Shown: positions 1 to 10,086, counted from the first letter of the stretch. The stretch: DNA of 64,000 nucleotides from Planctomycetaceae bacterium (GCA_002724245.1 PBOG01000170.1:59589-123588), one strand, 5' to 3'. The notes: a model not told the origin generated them from the letters alone. Numbers and translations: made by a program.

Positions 1-879
1 TGATACCGAAACACGGCCTGTTGCCAGGTCCGACAATCGCACCTTGCCGTTGTCCAAACCAAAAGCGACCCAACGACCGTCTGCACTTGTGGCAATGATA
101 TGCGCAGCGCTCTCTAATTTATCAAGCGCATGTCGCTGGACATTCCGCGGACGTCGAAAAATCTTGACCGTTCGGTACCCGCCTGCTGCCAGGTATTGCC
201 CATCCGGGCTAAATCCTAACGACTGGACAACATCAAAGAACGCGACGCCTGGCCGATCGTAAATTTCCGAATTCAATAACGTCGGATCCGTGAGACGCCC
301 AACTTCTCGCTTGCTCGGTGCGTGGTAAATGAACACCTGATTCGCACGGCCGGCGGCGACATACTGTCCGTCGGGCGAAATGGTCACGCTGTAGATGGGG
401 TTCACTCCAGCTGGGAGGGGTTGCCAGTCGGGTGCCCCGGAAATTCCTTTTACTTCACCCTTCGCACCCTGATCGATCCAGAGCTTGATTAGTCCAAGCT
501 CCTGGGGACTGAGACTTTTAGCACCAACTGTGTTGTCGTCCGGGGGCATAAATGACTCTTGCTGCCGCGCTGCCAGCTTCAACAAAAGGCTATCAGCACC
601 TTTGCCCGCGACGACCGACGGCCCATCACTCCCCCCCTTGAGGATGCTGGCGGGCGTTTCCAGCACGAGGTCACTCTCCGCCTCTGTACTGTTGTGGCAC
701 GCCAGGCAATTCCGGCGGAAAATCGGCAGGATCTCCTTCTCAAAGTCGACAGCATCGGTCCGCTTGATCTCTTCGATGGCGGTCGGCTTTTCATCTTCAG
801 CAAAAACGACCGTGTTCAGGACGAGCCCCAGGAATACGGATCCCAAGACTGAGCTGGAGAACATCGTATAACGACGCAT
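1..879 (-). CDS. Exported cytochrome-c-domain / WD40 repeat protein (partial, C-terminus beyond the left edge)
   Basis: Reading frame open from the ATG at 879 (minus) to the window edge, 293 codons without a stop. Residues 1-27 look like a signal peptide ending VVFA. A planctomycete-type cytochrome motif CLACH lies at about residues 58-62, followed by a MPPDD stretch typical of this PSCyt1/c-type domain. From about residue 145 come WD40-like blades (SVTISPDGQYVAAG, LGFSPDGQYLAAGG, IIATSADGRWVAFG). The family is common in Planctomycetota and usually stands beside DUF1549/DUF1553 and PPC-domain genes, as it does here. Its biochemical role is not established; a periplasmic or surface location with covalently bound haem is inferred. 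The true length cannot be known from this window. Confidence 0.85.
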   Translation of the reverse strand, partial: MRRYTMFSSSVLGSVFLGLVLNTVVFAEDEKPTAIEEIKRTDAVDFEKEILPIFRRNCLACHNSTEAESDLVLETPASILKGGSDGPSVVAGKGADSLLLKLAARQQESFMPPDDNTVGAKSLSPQELGLIKLWIDQGAKGEVKGISGAPDWQPLPAGVNPIYSVTISPDGQYVAAGRANQVFIYHAPSKREVGRLTDPTLLNSEIYDRPGVAFFDVVQSLGFSPDGQYLAAGGYRTVKIFRRPRNVQRHALDKLESAAHIIATSADGRWVAFGLDNGKVRLSDLATGRVSVS

Positions 880-1005
880 AACAATGGACCTTCTGGATGG
901 GAGATCTGGATGGAGATATTGTTGATGATTGCTGTGGGTTCGATACGACCCCTAAACCCTGGAACAACGTCCAACGCAGGCAATCGATCGCATATTACCG
1001 TGGTA

Positions 1006-3843
1006 CTATTTCTCTGCAGCCGCTTCGACCTTAAGGACGATCTGCTGTGATGCCTGGACGTCGATGTTATTGAATTTGGCCTTGGCCCTGATCGTAATCG
1101 AATGGTCGCCAACCGGTGCCTTGTCCGTCGCAGCGACTTGCAACTTGGCCTCTTTCTGATCTTTGGCAATCGAAAGCTTCTCAACAGCCAAACCCGTCAC
1201 CCCCTTGGGAAACTCGACGGTAATCTCCACGGCGTCCGCAAATCCATAGAGCCGTTCCAACGAAACGGGCACTTCGATTTTCGCCGCCGCCTTCACGACG
1301 GCATTGCTGGCCGCAATTTTCAGAGGTGTGTCGACAACTCGGAGTTGGATGGGCGTCGAGAAAATGGCAAAATTCAAGTCCTTGGGCTCGTTCGCCTTCT
1401 TGACATCGGCAACCTTTTTGTCGGCGGCCGTCTTGGCTGCCTGGACACGTTTATTCTTCTCTTCGACTTCCTTGTGCTTGGCTTCGGCTTTCTTGCGAAC
1501 CTCTTCCGCGTCAGCGGCTTTTTTCTTCGCCTCGTCCGCGCCGTCTTTAGCCAACTTGGCGGCTTCACCGGCCGTCTTGGCTGCTGCATCCAACTCCGCC
1601 TTCGCAGCTTTCAGCTCTTCCGCCACCTGCGCCACGGCGGCAACAATCAGTTTCTGATCCGCTTCAGCGCGGGCCACAGCATCCGCGTTGCGCGGGATTT
1701 TCACCTTGGTGTCCGACCGCAGGTAGAAGTTATACAGGCCGACCTTTGCCTTCGCATTCGTAATATGTACCGCTAAGGTTCCTTCACTCTTATCGCCATT
1801 GATCTCCAAGTCGCCGGGCTTTACTTCACCCGGGACGTTCTGGGCAATCAATTTGAACTTTTCTCCGAACCCTAACCGCCTTGCTACTTTGATCGGCACA
1901 TCAATTTTGCCACCTCGCGACGTCTCCAGTGGCTTCCCGTCACCAACTTGCACAAGCGCTGGATACGTCTCACGCGATGTCACAGAGAGCACAAGATCAC
2001 GCATGACCCGAAAATAGGCGGGCTGCGTAGTACGGTTCCCTGTATTCCAAACAACTGAAATGATCCGCGCGTAACGAGCCACATCGCGGTCGCCGACCTT
2101 CGCTTTGCCGACAATCCTAATCGGTCCCATCCAGTCCTTGACGTCTTCCTGCGCCTTGAAGACCAGCCAAACAGACGATGCGTTACTGGGAAGCGTCGCG
2201 CCAGCACACTCAACACCCTCAGGAAGACCTTCGACGGCAATCTCAATTTCACCACCAAACCCATCCTGACGGACAGCCACCAACTCCATCAGCGCAGTAC
2301 CGCCTTTTCGCAAAACAGGCGAGTAATAAGACACGGTATTGGCGTTGGCGACCTTCAACTGCCGCGCGTTGGCGATCAGACGAAAATCCGGAACCTCGCT
2401 ACGAATCTGCAGCCTATAAATGTAGCGTCCGTCAGTCCGGGCGGTCCCTAAACTGTCACGAATCTTGATGCGATAGACTCCATCCTCCGGCACGGCAAAT
2501 CGATACGAAGGGTCATTGGTTGAATAGTCAAAATCACCGCCAATCCTGCCATTTCGATTGTCGACGTCGTCCACGTATGTCACATCAGCAACCTGCTCCT
2601 CACCCTTATCGTTCTTGGTGACGCGCTGAACTAGCAGATCTGCGTCTGTCTCGAGACCCAACCGGTGCGAGATCAAATCAACCCGATAGACGGCGCCCTT
2701 TTTCGCCTCAAATTCAACCCAGTCAATATCTCTCTGCGGATAGAAACGACCCGCGATTTCACAGGGAACTACCACTTTCTGCGCCTTGCCTGCAACGTCA
2801 TTGGGCTCTTGCTCGATAGTGACAGGCGCCGCAGCAAATCCAATCCGAATCGGATTAAGCTGGGCATACCGATAGTCGTATCCGTTGAGCAAAATCCCTG
2901 CGGGAGCCAACGGCGATCCGGCCCCCAGGCTGTCTTCACTCTGCTGTTGCCCTGGCAACGGAATCTTGACTTTCAGTTGCTGTAGCGGCTGGCCGTCCGA
3001 CGTCAAACCTTCGACAACCTCACCACCAGGCAGGTTACGACCGTAGAGCGTGTATTCCCCATTCGATCCTGGCAGGCCAGCGGGCGGAAAGACATAGTCC
3101 ACGTGTGCGCCTGCATGGATAGACAAGCGATAGAACAGCTCAGCACCACCACCATAGATGTGGTCGTGCAAACCGACGGTAAAGGTACCGTCCGCTGGAG
3201 CGACAAAGTCGATCAAGGGGTCCTTGCCGATGCTATCGCGGACACGAAGCAGCTCTTTGCCGGCCGAGTCGTACAGCACAAGCGTCCCATCCAGCTTGGA
3301 ATCGACACGTTTGGCCAGGCAGTCGAATATGACTCGCTGCCCCGCCTTCAAGGCAACCTTGAAATAATTCACGACATTCGCGTCGGCGCGCCCAGTCACA
3401 GTCGTCCCTATGGCGACTTCCTTGGCGGTTTCCAGCGTCGCGTTCGATCCATCGTCCATCAGTTCCTCATACGAGCCAACGACAAACGACCGCGGATTTG
3501 ACGCCCCGAATCTGCCGCGGACACGGGCATCATAGATTCCTGGTGGAACGTCAGCAGCTACCGTAACAGTAAACACGTTGTTAACGGGCACAGCGTCTTT
3601 ATAGAACTCGGCCGGAGGGTTCGTCTTTTGCGTGGCTTTGATACCTGGGTGCGAAAATTCGAGTGCCGTGAGATCGTCTTGATTGCCACCGCCGACGGTC
3701 ACTTCCAACGTGGCACCTGGCTTGGCACCCAGCGGATAGATGGTCGTCAATTCGGTAAGCGGAAGCTGGCCAGACGCCACCAGGGCTAACGCAGCCACCA
3801 GAGCCAGCGACCACCATGATGCGCAATTTTGGATTTTCGTCAT
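1006..3843 (-). CDS. Exported PPC-domain protein with Ala/Lys-rich coiled-coil insertion
   Basis: 945 residues, ATG at 3843, signal peptide at residues 1-26 (hydrophobic core LALVAALALVAS). Two bacterial pre-peptidase C-terminal (PPC)-like beta-sandwich regions are recognisable at about 134-245 and 345-480; the second opens with the typical EQEPND. Ig-like beta-rich sequence follows to the end. Residues about 722-822 form a highly charged Ala/Lys/Glu segment (repeated KKKA, EEVRKK) that should be a long helix or coiled coil, reminiscent of TolA, set between beta domains. No catalytic motif was seen. It lies between the DUF1549/DUF1553 gene and the cytochrome-WD40 gene on the same strand, a neighbourhood seen often in planctomycetes. 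It is probably exported and perhaps helps hold or assemble surface complexes; this role is inference. Confidence 0.85.
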   Translation of the reverse strand: MTKIQNCASWWSLALVAALALVASGQLPLTELTTIYPLGAKPGATLEVTVGGGNQDDLTALEFSHPGIKATQKTNPPAEFYKDAVPVNNVFTVTVAADVPPGIYDARVRGRFGASNPRSFVVGSYEELMDDGSNATLETAKEVAIGTTVTGRADANVVNYFKVALKAGQRVIFDCLAKRVDSKLDGTLVLYDSAGKELLRVRDSIGKDPLIDFVAPADGTFTVGLHDHIYGGGAELFYRLSIHAGAHVDYVFPPAGLPGSNGEYTLYGRNLPGGEVVEGLTSDGQPLQQLKVKIPLPGQQQSEDSLGAGSPLAPAGILLNGYDYRYAQLNPIRIGFAAAPVTIEQEPNDVAGKAQKVVVPCEIAGRFYPQRDIDWVEFEAKKGAVYRVDLISHRLGLETDADLLVQRVTKNDKGEEQVADVTYVDDVDNRNGRIGGDFDYSTNDPSYRFAVPEDGVYRIKIRDSLGTARTDGRYIYRLQIRSEVPDFRLIANARQLKVANANTVSYYSPVLRKGGTALMELVAVRQDGFGGEIEIAVEGLPEGVECAGATLPSNASSVWLVFKAQEDVKDWMGPIRIVGKAKVGDRDVARYARIISVVWNTGNRTTQPAYFRVMRDLVLSVTSRETYPALVQVGDGKPLETSRGGKIDVPIKVARRLGFGEKFKLIAQNVPGEVKPGDLEINGDKSEGTLAVHITNAKAKVGLYNFYLRSDTKVKIPRNADAVARAEADQKLIVAAVAQVAEELKAAKAELDAAAKTAGEAAKLAKDGADEAKKKAADAEEVRKKAEAKHKEVEEKNKRVQAAKTAADKKVADVKKANEPKDLNFAIFSTPIQLRVVDTPLKIAASNAVVKAAAKIEVPVSLERLYGFADAVEITVEFPKGVTGLAVEKLSIAKDQKEAKLQVAATDKAPVGDHSITIRAKAKFNNIDVQASQQIVLKVEAAAEK

Positions 3844-4150
3844 TCGAAATGATTCCTTCTATCGGAAACAAGCACAGTGTCCGCCCGGTCCTCCGGACGC
3901 CACTTCGCGTTGCCACTCACTCAACTACCATCCGACCCGGTAGAGCCCAAGGGGAACGCCACAATGATCCACACAGAGGAGGAACTGACAGCGGCACGCC
4001 CGACTCCTGTCCGGCTTACAACTCAATTGTAATCTAAGGACGCCAGTCACGTACCATTTCTGGCATCCGCATTACCACGAACATCCTGTCCATGCGCACG
4101 CCGAATACACCACTGCACCCGGGCGTTACGCGAGGCACTCTCGATGACCA
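3844..4150 (-). other. Intergenic stretch, nothing recognised
   Basis: 307 bases between the two minus-strand exported-protein genes. No reading frame with a recognisable product, RNA gene or clear terminator was seen. It presumably holds the promoter or leader of the PPC-domain gene. Confidence 0.4.
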
Positions 4151-6643
4151 CTAGTGATTAAAGAGAAATTCCTTCGTGTTGATCAAAGCCCAGACAATGT
4201 CCTCGTAGGCAACCTGAGGTTTTTCCTGGTGCTTCTCAATATGCTTTGTGGCGATTTCAGATTCCTCGGACGTTGGCTCGCGGGCGAAGGCCAGCAGATA
4301 GAGCTCGCGGACCTTTGCCTGATGCCCACGGTCTGCGTCCTTAGCCATCTTGGCGGCTCGGCCATTGCCGTCAGTTAACTTGCCCTGAATTTCGCTCGAA
4401 TTCAACAGGTGCAGACTCTGCGCCAAATTAGCTTCCGAGGACCTCTCACACTCGCAAGCACTCGAGGACTCAGGACGCCCAAAAACGGTCAGGAAATAGG
4501 AGCTGAAACCGTTGTCCTTCAACTGAACCGCCCGAGTACCACCCGGCAGGCCACCAAATCCAGTACTCGTTCCAGCAACCTGATTGATCGAATCAAGCAA
4601 AACCTCGGCATTCAACCGCTTGGGAAAATAACGCGAGTAGTTCTGCTTGTCATCGCGATTCCACTCGTTCGGCTCCGCGGACAGCTGATAAACACTGGAA
4701 CTACAAATCGTTCGCACCAAATGCTTCAAATCAAACTTGTGCGTGATGAAATCGCGCGCCAACGCATCAAGCAATTTGGGATGCGTCGCCGGGTTCGTCA
4801 CCCGCATGTCATCCTCCGGATCAACCAGACCCCGCCCAAAGAAGTGTTTCCAATAGCGATTAACCAGGGCGTAAGCGAAGAATCGATTTTCGGGATCGGC
4901 TAACCAATCTGCCAGATACTGGCGAGGGTCTTCATCCTGAGGTATGTCGAGCGTCGGAGTCCCCAGACCGGTCGGCTTGACATTCTGCTTGGTCTTCGGG
5001 TTCTGAGATTGCGCCACTCCACGATTGTGGAAAATGCGATCGAACCCAGGAAAATCAGACTTCTTACGGCCCACGCGAGAGAAAAAGGCAGCAAAGCCGT
5101 AGTAGTCCTGCTGGCTCCAGACTTCAAATGGGTGATGGTGACAGCGTGCACACTGAATTCGCAACCCCAGGAACAGCTGTGCGGTATCTTCAACCTGCGC
5201 TGACTGATCCTTGACTTCGCGATACCAGGCAACGGGGGGATTCTTGGCAGGCGCGCCCGTAGAAGCGACGATCTCCCGAACAAACACATCGTACGGCTTG
5301 TTGTGATAGAAGCTGTCACGAATCCAGTCGTAGAAGGCAAATGTGGCCGAACGATCTTCGGCGCGACGACGCTTGTTACGCAAAATCGCGTTCCACTTGT
5401 TCGCGAAGTAATCCGCGTAGTCGGTACTGTCCAACAGAGCGGTAATCAACTTGTCACGTTTCGCAGGATCCTGGTCATTGAGAAACTGCTCGGCCTCAGC
5501 CTGGGAGGGCAAACGGCCAGCAATGTCAATCGTGATCCGCCGCAAGAATGTTGCGTCACCGGCAACCGTCGAGGCAGGCAATCCAAGCGCCTTCAGCTTG
5601 GCGAAAACAAGTTGATCAACAAAGTTCTTTTCGGGCGGCAAGTTCTCCACCGGAACGCCCAGCGGCACCGTAGAGCGAAATACGTCAACATAACCTTGGT
5701 AGCGTGCCATCACGGCCACACTACCGGTTAACTTCGCCGTCGTCACCAGACCTGTGACGCTGACTTCAGCAAATTCGGTGTCATTCGAATCAAACTGGGT
5801 CATCCTGGTGACATCGCGCGTCGAGCCGTCTGAATAATGTGCTACTGAGATAACTTGCTGATCTTTATCTCGCCCCATCAAACGCTCTTCCGGAAAAACC
5901 TCTAAACGATTGACAATCGGGTCATCGTCATTGCCGTAGGGCATTCCTTGTTGAATCCAGCGGCGGAGAATGCGATGTGCTGGTGAACCGTTGGAAATAC
6001 GCTGGCCACCACCATGCGGCACCCGGGCAACGGCCTTTTCAATCAAGAGGCTACGATCAGGATCAGCGGGAAACAGGCGTCTGCCCCGTCCTTCCTTGAC
6101 AAGAAACTCGAAATCCTCGGTCGGCTCGAAACCCAACAAAGACAGACGGAAACCATTCTGCCCGCTCGATTTGCCGTGGCAACCTCCGCTATTGCAACCG
6201 TATTTGGTGAAGATCGGCACAACTTCGTTGGGGAAATTGACCGCCAAATCCTGCTCTATGTTCGTGACTTGAACCTTAATCGAGGCCTCAGCCCCTCCTT
6301 CCGATTTCACCGAAAGTTCGGCCTCACCTTCTTTAATCGGCACCACATGACCGGTCACATCGATGTCGACAATACCCTCGGGCTTTACGGCGTACGTCAC
6401 ATCGCGAGTCAAATCACGCTTTTGACCGCTATCGTAACTACCCGAAATAATGAGCTGCTGACTCGAATCGCGACCTGCCAGGACAAACTTCCCGTCTGTG
6501 GCGCGACCGGTGATAATCTCCAGCGACTGAAGTTTTCCTGGATCCGGAAGACCAGGTGGTTCCGGTTGTGACTCTGCAGCAACTAACGCTTGAGCGGACA
6601 ACAACACGGTTGCTAACCAAGCCGTGGCGGAAAAAAGTCGCAT
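4151..6643 (-). CDS. DUF1549/DUF1553 planctomycete cytochrome-type protein with BIG2 domains
   Basis: 830 residues, ATG at 6643 with AAGGGA about 8 nt upstream on the minus strand. A signal peptide (residues 1-23, ending ALVAAE) is followed by a bacterial Ig-like (BIG2) domain at about 36-130. Next is the conserved planctomycete CNSGGCHG motif at about residue 150, with two cysteines and a histidine as in a haem or metal site, and then a second BIG2-like region. The DUF1549 (PSCyt2) domain carries CARCHHHP at about residue 500, a CxxCH motif followed by extra histidines. DUF1553 (PSD1) fills the C-terminal third. The family is hugely expanded in planctomycetes; its substrate is not established, and involvement in periplasmic redox chemistry or polymer degradation is only inferred. 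Confidence 0.93.
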   Translation of the reverse strand: MRLFSATAWLATVLLSAQALVAAESQPEPPGLPDPGKLQSLEIITGRATDGKFVLAGRDSSQQLIISGSYDSGQKRDLTRDVTYAVKPEGIVDIDVTGHVVPIKEGEAELSVKSEGGAEASIKVQVTNIEQDLAVNFPNEVVPIFTKYGCNSGGCHGKSSGQNGFRLSLLGFEPTEDFEFLVKEGRGRRLFPADPDRSLLIEKAVARVPHGGGQRISNGSPAHRILRRWIQQGMPYGNDDDPIVNRLEVFPEERLMGRDKDQQVISVAHYSDGSTRDVTRMTQFDSNDTEFAEVSVTGLVTTAKLTGSVAVMARYQGYVDVFRSTVPLGVPVENLPPEKNFVDQLVFAKLKALGLPASTVAGDATFLRRITIDIAGRLPSQAEAEQFLNDQDPAKRDKLITALLDSTDYADYFANKWNAILRNKRRRAEDRSATFAFYDWIRDSFYHNKPYDVFVREIVASTGAPAKNPPVAWYREVKDQSAQVEDTAQLFLGLRIQCARCHHHPFEVWSQQDYYGFAAFFSRVGRKKSDFPGFDRIFHNRGVAQSQNPKTKQNVKPTGLGTPTLDIPQDEDPRQYLADWLADPENRFFAYALVNRYWKHFFGRGLVDPEDDMRVTNPATHPKLLDALARDFITHKFDLKHLVRTICSSSVYQLSAEPNEWNRDDKQNYSRYFPKRLNAEVLLDSINQVAGTSTGFGGLPGGTRAVQLKDNGFSSYFLTVFGRPESSSACECERSSEANLAQSLHLLNSSEIQGKLTDGNGRAAKMAKDADRGHQAKVRELYLLAFAREPTSEESEIATKHIEKHQEKPQVAYEDIVWALINTKEFLFNH

Positions 6644-7084
6644 CGTGGATCCCTTCCTTCTAACTCAATGGTATGAGGCAAACCGCCTGGGTTATATCAA
6701 ATCATCCAGCCCCGTCACCAAGGTCTTGCGACCGGGTGGTTCGGATTGGTCGATCAGAAAATTATCACATCAAGAGCCCATTATGACAAGCATATTCCTG
6801 CATCCCAGGGGGCAGCAAATCCGTGGCAGGTTAATTTTCGGAGCCAAAAGGCCAACACGCGCCGCAACTCGCAACCACCCTTCCGAGGGGGTACCGCTCT
6901 TTACACCTTTCCGTTCACCTGCCCACGCAGGTGACAACAGTAGCTCTTGACCTCTGGACACCTTGTAGAAAATACCTCTAATGAAGACCTAGTATATAGG
7001 CGCAGCAGTACTACAGTCCGCGCCAAGCTGTGCCGTGCTCATCGCGCTCAGACCAAGCCAAGCACTCCGATGAAGGGCTGCTCT
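6644..7084. other. Divergent intergenic region upstream of the ABC transporter
   Basis: 441 bases between the divergent DUF1549/DUF1553 gene and the binding-protein gene. It should contain promoters for both directions. A possible sigma-70-like -35 hexamer TTGACC sits at 6947-6952, with AAATAC 17 bases downstream; the match to the -10 consensus is poor. I see no molybdenum-cofactor riboswitch signature. Open frames here lack any recognisable protein. Confidence 0.35.
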
Positions 7085-8653
7085 ATGCAATCCACCCGCC
7101 AACGCGCTGGCCGAGCAGCTCCGGCTGTCGTCTTCATTCTGGGATCTTTGATCGTCGTCTCTGGCCTCGCCTGGCTACTCCGGTCTCGCGACGAATTACC
7201 AGGTGATCCCACACTTCCGGCTGCAGGAGGCCCGATAGATGAACTCTTCATCTATTGCGCCGCCGGAATGCGTTATCCAATGGAAGAAATAGCCAGCCAA
7301 TACAAACGTGAATTTGGCGTCAATGTGCAGTTGCAGTACGGCGGCTCCAATACACTGCTCAGCCAAATCAAGGTTGCCGATATCGGGGACCTCTATCTGG
7401 CGGGTGACTCGAGCTATATCCAGCAGGCGGTGGACAGTGGCCTGATGAATGAGGTGTTCGACCTGGCAAATATGAAACCAGTAATCGCAGTACTCAAAGA
7501 GAATACCAGTGTCAAATCAATAGAAGACCTGACGTCGCCACAGCATCGTGTGTGTTTAGGTAATCCCGGCGCGGCTGCAATTGGCAAAAAAGTCCGGCGT
7601 CTGCTTACGCGATCGGGGCATTGGGAACGTGTTAACAAAAATGTCACCGAAAACGGTGTTTTCAAACCAACGGTCAACGAAGTCGCAAATGACATCAAAC
7701 TGGGAAGTGTTGATGCCGGCGTCATCTGGGACGCCACGGCAGCTCAATACACCGAACTCAAACAAGTTGCCACTCCTGAACTTGATGCTGGCGATGCACG
7801 GGTTCAAATGGGAGTGCTCACCTCAACGAAGAAGCCAACAGCCGCACTGCACTTTGCCCGCTATGCAGCTGCACGTGACAAAGGATTACGAATTTTTCGA
7901 GAAAAAGGCTTTCGTGTCGTCAACGGCGATGCCTGGGCCCATAAACCAGAACTGACTTTCTTCGCAGGTTCGGTCAACCGCCGGGCACTAGAGCCAGTCA
8001 TTCAAGCCTTTGAATCTCGGGAAGGCGTCAAAGTTAACACCATTTACAATGGTTGCGGAATCCTTACAGCACAAATGAAGACGATACTGGAAACCGAGGG
8101 CAGCGGGTTTCCAGACACGTATATGGCCTGTGATGTGTATTACCTCGACGCCGTAAAGGAACTCTTCGAACCCGGGATTCACGTGTCAGAAACCGATATT
8201 GTGATTTGCGTCCAAAAAGGGAATCCCAAGAATATCCACAAGCTCAAAGATCTGGCCAACGAAGGAATCCGAGTCGCAATCGGTGAGCCGCGCGAATGTA
8301 CGATCGGCGTGCTGAGTCGACGTTTACTCCAGGATGCCGGACTTTATGAGCAAATGCTGAAAACCAACATCAAAGCGCAAACGCCCTCGTCCGCGATGCT
8401 ATTGCCAGCTGTCACTTCCGCATCGGCAGACGCTGCGCTCGTCTATCGCACGGACGCATCGTCTAATCTCGACAAAATTGAGATTGTTCCAATCCAATCC
8501 AAGTTGGCCAAGGCGATCCAACCGTTTAGTGTCGCTCGCAAAAGTCAATTCAAACAGTTATCTCAACGCCTCTTCGAAACCGTCGCGGCTTCTCGCAGGC
8601 AGTTCGAAGAAGCCGGGTTCCGCTGGCGTCTTACTCCCCAGGCCAGCAATTAG
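7085..8653 (+). CDS. ModA-like ABC transporter binding protein with two tandem binding domains
   Basis: 522 residues from the ATG at 7085 (AAGGG about 8 nt upstream); an in-frame ATG at 7070 is the alternative start. Residues 13-32 are a hydrophobic anchor or signal. Two full-length type-II periplasmic-binding-protein domains follow: domain 1 at about 52-285 (IYCAAGM, then YGGSNTLLSQI, then DLYLAGD) and domain 2 at about 286-520 (FFAGSVNR, YNGCGILTAQM, DTYMACD). These are the ModA/WtpA-family pattern (oxyanion loop A/S-G-S, substrate Ser/Gly loop, DxxxxxD), each about the usual 230 residues. The permease and ATPase genes directly downstream on the same strand make an oxyanion importer (molybdate, tungstate or sulfate-like) the likely system. 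Substrate identity cannot be fixed from sequence. Confidence 0.85.
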   Translation: MQSTRQRAGRAAPAVVFILGSLIVVSGLAWLLRSRDELPGDPTLPAAGGPIDELFIYCAAGMRYPMEEIASQYKREFGVNVQLQYGGSNTLLSQIKVADIGDLYLAGDSSYIQQAVDSGLMNEVFDLANMKPVIAVLKENTSVKSIEDLTSPQHRVCLGNPGAAAIGKKVRRLLTRSGHWERVNKNVTENGVFKPTVNEVANDIKLGSVDAGVIWDATAAQYTELKQVATPELDAGDARVQMGVLTSTKKPTAALHFARYAAARDKGLRIFREKGFRVVNGDAWAHKPELTFFAGSVNRRALEPVIQAFESREGVKVNTIYNGCGILTAQMKTILETEGSGFPDTYMACDVYYLDAVKELFEPGIHVSETDIVICVQKGNPKNIHKLKDLANEGIRVAIGEPRECTIGVLSRRLLQDAGLYEQMLKTNIKAQTPSSAMLLPAVTSASADAALVYRTDASSNLDKIEIVPIQSKLAKAIQPFSVARKSQFKQLSQRLFETVAASRRQFEEAGFRWRLTPQASN

Positions 8654-8691
8654 CGTCGGCCCAGAAACGCCCAACAGAAACTGCTGGAGCT

Positions 8692-10086
8692 ATGGCCGAA
8701 CCAAATATGTCCCGCGCCTCTTCCGACCGCCCGTTTCTCATAGGCCTGGCCGTCCTGGGAGCAACCTACATCTTTCTGATTGTGGGCATGTTGGCGGCTG
8801 ATTTGCTGTACCTGGTCGTCCACAAACAAATCAAGATGTCGAACATTGAGTTTCTGTGGGACGACGCCGGCCGCTTGCTGCATCACGGTGACAACGTCAC
8901 GACTCAGTACGACCGACGTGGATTGACGATTCGAACCCATAGCAAGCAATACCCGGCGACCATTTTTGAGTATTTGCCGCCCGCAAATGAGACATTGGAT
9001 AGTTCTCCCGCAACACGCTTCTCCACCCCAATGCTAGGAATTGCAGAAATCAATTCCGCGGCGAGCCGGCCCAGTGTATTCCAAGGCCCGCAAGCAAGGC
9101 TTGTCTTCCAATGGGCAGAGCCAGTCGAACTCACTTTGCTCGAGCTTTCTCGGATCCCTGTAGATACTGTGGCAACTGCCCGTTTTCTCGATGCGGATGG
9201 ACAGGTGATTGGGTCACGAGAGATCCAAGGCGGCACCAACGACACCATGCTGGAACTTTCCGCCACCGATGAGAATCAGTCCGGTATCGAGAATGTGAGC
9301 GGTCTTGAATTGGCATTACCACATGGCGGGTTCGTCTCGAGAATCAAGTACCTTTGGCTTGGACGCGCGCGCGCCGATTGGGAAAAAGACTACCCACTCT
9401 TGTCACGGCTGGCCTACAACCCTCTGACCGATGCCTTAAGCAAACCTGAAATTCGCTACGCCATCAAGCTCAGCCTGATCAGTTGCACAATCACAGCAAT
9501 TCTTTCCCTCTGGGTAGCGATTCCGATCGGGTACCTGCTCTCCCGCTATCAGTTCCCCGGCCACAACCTGATCGACGCAATCGTCGACATCCCCATCGTC
9601 TTGCCACCGCTAGTCGTGGGGCTGAGTTTGCTCATCTTGTTTCAATTTGTGCCACGGGAATTGCATGATCGCGTAGTCTATGAAATACCGGCGGTTGTAC
9701 TGGCACAGACGATGGTTGCGGCAGCGTTTGCCGTCCGCACCATGCGTGCCACATTCGACCAAATTGACTCACGGCGGGAAGAAGTCGCGATGACTCTCGG
9801 CTGCACCCGCTTTCAAGCATTCACAAGAGTAGTACTTCCCGAGGCGCGCAGAGGTATCCTGACCGCAACCACATTGGCTTGGGCACGAGCACTGGGGGAA
9901 TTCGGCCCATTGCTGATTTTCGCAGGTGCAACACGAATGAAAACGGAGGTGCTTTCGACCACGATTTTCCTGGAAATGAACGTAGGAGATACGGCCGCAG
10001 CCGTGGCGGTATCGCTGATCATGGTTACCGGGGCTATGATCGTACTCATCATTGCTCGTCTCTGGGGTAATCGCGCCACGATTTGA
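8692..10086 (+). CDS. ABC transporter permease, ModB/CysT type, with N-terminal exported domain
   Basis: 464 residues, roughly twice the usual length for ModB. Residues about 15-40 form one membrane segment. A soluble, mostly beta region of about 200 residues follows (40-235), presumably outside the membrane. The canonical permease core (five or more membrane segments) begins at about residue 250. The EAA loop is present at about 362-390 (EEVAMTLGCTRFQAF, then LPEARRGI), and RALGEFGPLLIFAG matches the molybdate/sulfate permease family. The start at 8692 is 38 nt after the binding-protein stop, and the gene is followed by the ATPase gene, so the three form one operon. The extra exported domain has no name that I recognise; it may dock the double binding protein. 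Confidence 0.88.
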   Translation: MAEPNMSRASSDRPFLIGLAVLGATYIFLIVGMLAADLLYLVVHKQIKMSNIEFLWDDAGRLLHHGDNVTTQYDRRGLTIRTHSKQYPATIFEYLPPANETLDSSPATRFSTPMLGIAEINSAASRPSVFQGPQARLVFQWAEPVELTLLELSRIPVDTVATARFLDADGQVIGSREIQGGTNDTMLELSATDENQSGIENVSGLELALPHGGFVSRIKYLWLGRARADWEKDYPLLSRLAYNPLTDALSKPEIRYAIKLSLISCTITAILSLWVAIPIGYLLSRYQFPGHNLIDAIVDIPIVLPPLVVGLSLLILFQFVPRELHDRVVYEIPAVVLAQTMVAAAFAVRTMRATFDQIDSRREEVAMTLGCTRFQAFTRVVLPEARRGILTATTLAWARALGEFGPLLIFAGATRMKTEVLSTTIFLEMNVGDTAAAVAVSLIMVTGAMIVLIIARLWGNRATI

